Positions 32,322-34,362 of a stretch of DNA of 34,362 bases are shown in pieces. The position numbers and the translations under genes were made by a program. Position 1 is the first letter of the stretch, and each line of letters opens with the position of its first letter. Origin of the DNA: an uncultured Lachnospiraceae bacterium (lineage in GTDB: Bacteria; Bacillota; Clostridia; Lachnospirales; Lachnospiraceae); NCBI GenBank assembly GCA_910585765.1, contig CAJUES010000040.1, positions 1 to 34,362 on the forward strand, read 5' to 3'. Below the pieces are notes generated by a model. It was not told where the DNA came from and did not search any database. It was given only the letters and a program-made list of their open reading frames with translations.

Positions 32322-32843
32322 ATGAATACGTTCAATACAATGGTGGTACGCGCAAGGCGCGGCGATGCGGATGCGTTTATCAATCTGATCGAGGACTGCA
32401 AAATGACGCTGCGGCGGGTTGCGCTTGGATATCTGAGGAACGATGAGGATGTCGCGGATGTCATGCAGGACACGATACTAGATGCCTACGAGCACATAGG
32501 CAGCCTGAAAAGGGAGGAGTATTTCAGGACATGGATTGTCCGGATCCTGATCAACAGATGTACGAAAAAGTATCGGTCAAACCAGCGCAAAGCGTATCTG
32601 GAGGACTACAGCGAGGAGGCAGTCTGCGATGCCGGAAAGGCGGATGTGGAGTTTCGCGAGATGCTCTCCGTGCTGCCGGATGACAGCAGGGTGATCTTCC
32701 AGTTGTATTTTGGGGAGCAGTTTACGGTCAGGGAGATCGCGCAGGCTCTCGATATGAACGAAAATACGGTCAAGAGCAGGCTGCACCGCGGCAAGGAGCA
32801 GCTGCGCGACTCATTGGAAGGCAAGGCTGACAAGTTTGCCTGA
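32322..32843 (+). CDS. ECF-type RNA polymerase sigma factor
   Basis: A 173-residue sigma-70 family protein with only regions 2 and 4. Region 2 reads VADVMQDTILDAYEHIGSLK and EEYFRTWIVRILINRC (about 45-85). Region 4 reads LPDDSRVIFQLYFGEQF, then TVREIAQALDMNENTVKSRL (about 120-160), with the DNA-binding helix-turn-helix. ATG 32322 is preceded by GGAGGAGG. The gene is followed 52 bases on by a DUF4179 membrane protein, the usual anti-sigma partner, so both form one stress-response unit. The inducing signal is unknown. Confidence 0.92.
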   Translation: MNTFNTMVVRARRGDADAFINLIEDCKMTLRRVALGYLRNDEDVADVMQDTILDAYEHIGSLKREEYFRTWIVRILINRCTKKYRSNQRKAYLEDYSEEAVCDAGKADVEFREMLSVLPDDSRVIFQLYFGEQFTVREIAQALDMNENTVKSRLHRGKEQLRDSLEGKADKFA

Positions 32844-32895
32844 CAGGACAGCGCACCTGTACACAGTCAGAATGCGGTGAGAGAAGGAGAATGAT

Positions 32896-34260
32896 ATGAT
32901 GCATGAAAGTGAACTGAGAAGAATCCTGGGGGCTGATCTGGAACCGAGCGAAATCATTGATGCGAAGGTGGAGGAGGCATATCGGATGATCAGAAATGCA
33001 AGTGCTGGAAAGGGCGGAACAAAGACCCCGAATAAATTAAATATAATCAAAAAAATAAGTGTGGGAATCGGAAGTGTTGCGGCGGTGTTTGCGCTGATGG
33101 TGACGTTCTGCGTCATGAATCCGGTGCTGGCAAGCGGGATTCCGGTGCTGGGAGGCATATTTTCCAGGATCGCGGATATCTTTTCGTTCGGACAGCTTCC
33201 CAAAGAAGATACAGTGGTATTGTACCAGGAAGGCGGGGACGCGTCAAAGGATGAGGAGGCGTCCGGCGAGGAGGGCGTGCGTGATACGACGGTCTATCAG
33301 AAGACGTCGGGGGATATCACGATCACGCTGACGGAGCAGTACGCCACGAATCAGGCGGTGTACATCGGCGTGAATGTCAAGAATGCGCAGGCGTTCCCGG
33401 AGATGGCGCTCTTTACAGACGGGACGCAGAGCCTGTCGCTGAAGACGGTCGAACAGTATTCGTTCCGCTCCGATACCATTCAGTCATTGCGCCTGATCGA
33501 GGGGAAATTCGTGGACGCGCAGACGTTTGAGGGGATCCTGCGGATCGACTATTCGGAGATCAATAAAGATGAGCGCAAATACATACAGGCGTACGAGGAA
33601 GCGATTGCGGCAGGAGAGGAGCTGCTGCTGACGAGTGAGAATTATGCACAGTATGTGGACGAGTATGAGATCCCCCAGACGTTCACCATGAAACTCGACA
33701 TTTCCAGCATAGTCGGGGATCTGGCACAGCCGCTCCCGTTCCCGTCGGAGGGACAAAAGTCCGAGGAGGAGCTGGAAAACATGAGCGACGAGGAATGGCA
33801 GGCGTACATGAAGACTCTGCCGCAGGAGAGTTTTGATTATCCCAACAAATATGAGAACTGGTGGCAGGAGGGGAACTGGACTTACGATCTGACGATCACA
33901 CAAAAGGACAGTGCATCCCGCGTGATCGAGGTCAACCAGACGAACGAGGCAGGCATCGGTGTCAGGAGCATCGAACTGTCAGCGGTGGAAATGACGCTGA
34001 ACACGACCGAGGGTGAAGACATCATCACGGTAGCGCTCGACGCAAACGGCAATAAGATCGAGAGCAGCGGCTACAGCAGCAGCGCGCTTGCGATCGCAGG
34101 GCATGACATCTCCAGGGTGTACATCTACATCTGTGACTACGATGCGTACATGAACGAGATCAAGGGCTATGGCATTCCGGGGAACGATCTGGGCAGGAGC
34201 TTCCAGGAAGTGCTGGAGGAGCGCGCGCTGTTCAAGACCGTGGTTGAGACGGGGGCGTAG
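32896..34260 (+). CDS. DUF4179 domain protein, probable anti-sigma factor
   Basis: A 454-residue single-span membrane protein. The first 50 residues are cytoplasmic and charged (ESELRRILGADLEPSEIIDA) and should bind the sigma factor. A span (ISVGIGSVAAVFALMVTFC) lies at about 54-73. The long extracellular part (about 80-454) begins with the DUF4179 region, including DTTVYQKTSGDITITLTEQY and VYIGVNVKNA, and is beta-rich. Anti-sigma proteins of this kind sense envelope state and release the sigma factor. ATG 32896 or 32899 follow GAAGGAG; the second has better spacing. Operon with the sigma gene. A perfect 16-bp hairpin follows at 34264. Confidence 0.85.
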   Translation: MMHESELRRILGADLEPSEIIDAKVEEAYRMIRNASAGKGGTKTPNKLNIIKKISVGIGSVAAVFALMVTFCVMNPVLASGIPVLGGIFSRIADIFSFGQLPKEDTVVLYQEGGDASKDEEASGEEGVRDTTVYQKTSGDITITLTEQYATNQAVYIGVNVKNAQAFPEMALFTDGTQSLSLKTVEQYSFRSDTIQSLRLIEGKFVDAQTFEGILRIDYSEINKDERKYIQAYEEAIAAGEELLLTSENYAQYVDEYEIPQTFTMKLDISSIVGDLAQPLPFPSEGQKSEEELENMSDEEWQAYMKTLPQESFDYPNKYENWWQEGNWTYDLTITQKDSASRVIEVNQTNEAGIGVRSIELSAVEMTLNTTEGEDIITVALDANGNKIESSGYSSSALAIAGHDISRVYIYICDYDAYMNEIKGYGIPGNDLGRSFQEVLEERALFKTVVETGA

Positions 34261-34263
34261 GAT

Positions 34264-34301
34264 GATCCAGCGGCTGTCCCTGACAGGACAGCCGCTGGAT
34301 C
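34264..34301. terminator. 16-bp perfect hairpin after the anti-sigma gene
   Basis: GATCCAGCGGCTGTCC (34264-34279) and its exact complement (34286-34301) flank a 6-nt loop. There is no T-run, so it may be a weak terminator or an mRNA-end stabiliser. Confidence 0.6.
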
Positions 34302-34362
34302 CTGAGAGCTACCTCCTTTAGCCGCCGATTTCAACAGTGATACCGCGTCATTCCTTGAGAAG
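34302..34362 (-). other. window end, possible degenerate phage-tail fragment
   Basis: The minus strand reads RGITVEIGG and then TAA (34345-34316), with AGGAGG after it. GITVEIGG resembles the start of phage tail tape-measure proteins of Clostridia, but only nine residues are visible, and the nearby ATG (34350) is in another frame. This may be chance. Confidence 0.2.

Overview
The window looks like chromosome of a Gram-positive gut anaerobe of the class Clostridia, most likely family Lachnospiraceae. The reasons are a type III glutamine synthetase, a bactofilin, an ECF-transporter S component, a DUF4179 anti-sigma protein next to an ECF sigma factor, strong GGAGG ribosome sites, and short palindromic elements of a kind seen in that family. 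No rRNA, tRNA or CRISPR array is visible. Most genes are moderately GC-rich; the Septu pair, the 104-codon cassette gene and several intergenic elements are clearly more AT-rich.

Layout. 1-4.0 kb: the tail of an unknown gene, a palindromic repeat, a DUF1703-type AAA ATPase with a C-terminal PD-(D/E)XK nuclease, then the tRNA wobble-uridine modification pair trmR-trhP. 4.0-6.5 kb: glnA (GlnN type) behind a leader with a terminator-like hairpin. 6.5-9.3 kb: an ABC-2 exporter whose ATPase gene is broken by an internal deletion, with a LytTR regulator and a DUF3021 membrane protein. 9.4-12.7 kb: an intact MacB/BceAB-like ABC exporter. 12.7-14.8 kb: a Septu anti-phage module (PtuA ATPase and PtuB HNH nuclease) with its own consensus promoter and terminator, followed by a second copy of the palindromic repeat. 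14.9-17.0 kb: a sodium:solute symporter whose 5' leader is interrupted by a 416-bp cassette with 24-bp terminal inverted repeats, an 8-bp target duplication and one small gene. 17.0-17.6 kb: a TA-flanked MITE and a second large palindromic structure. 17.6-19.9 kb: an SDR dehydrogenase resembling BaiA, a Cof-type HAD phosphatase and a Uma2 nuclease-fold protein. 20.2-22.7 kb: the sulfur-assimilation operon metY-cysK. 22.9-28.9 kb: a chemoreceptor, an ECF S component, a bactofilin, a GNAT acetyltransferase, a small zinc-ribbon protein, a further MITE and an unknown protein. 29.0-34.3 kb: an AGCS amino-acid symporter with an attenuator-like leader, an aldo/keto reductase, and the ECF sigma factor with its DUF4179 partner.

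Working together: trmR-trhP, metY-cysK, ptuA-ptuB and sigma-DUF4179 are functional pairs. The other genes are mostly independent housekeeping or transport units. The accessory signal lies in the Septu module, the ATPase-nuclease, the Uma2 gene and the mobile or palindromic elements. The two items that look least described are the one-gene transposable cassette in the symporter leader, and a repeat family that starts right after terminator-like hairpins and lies next to all three nuclease-type loci.
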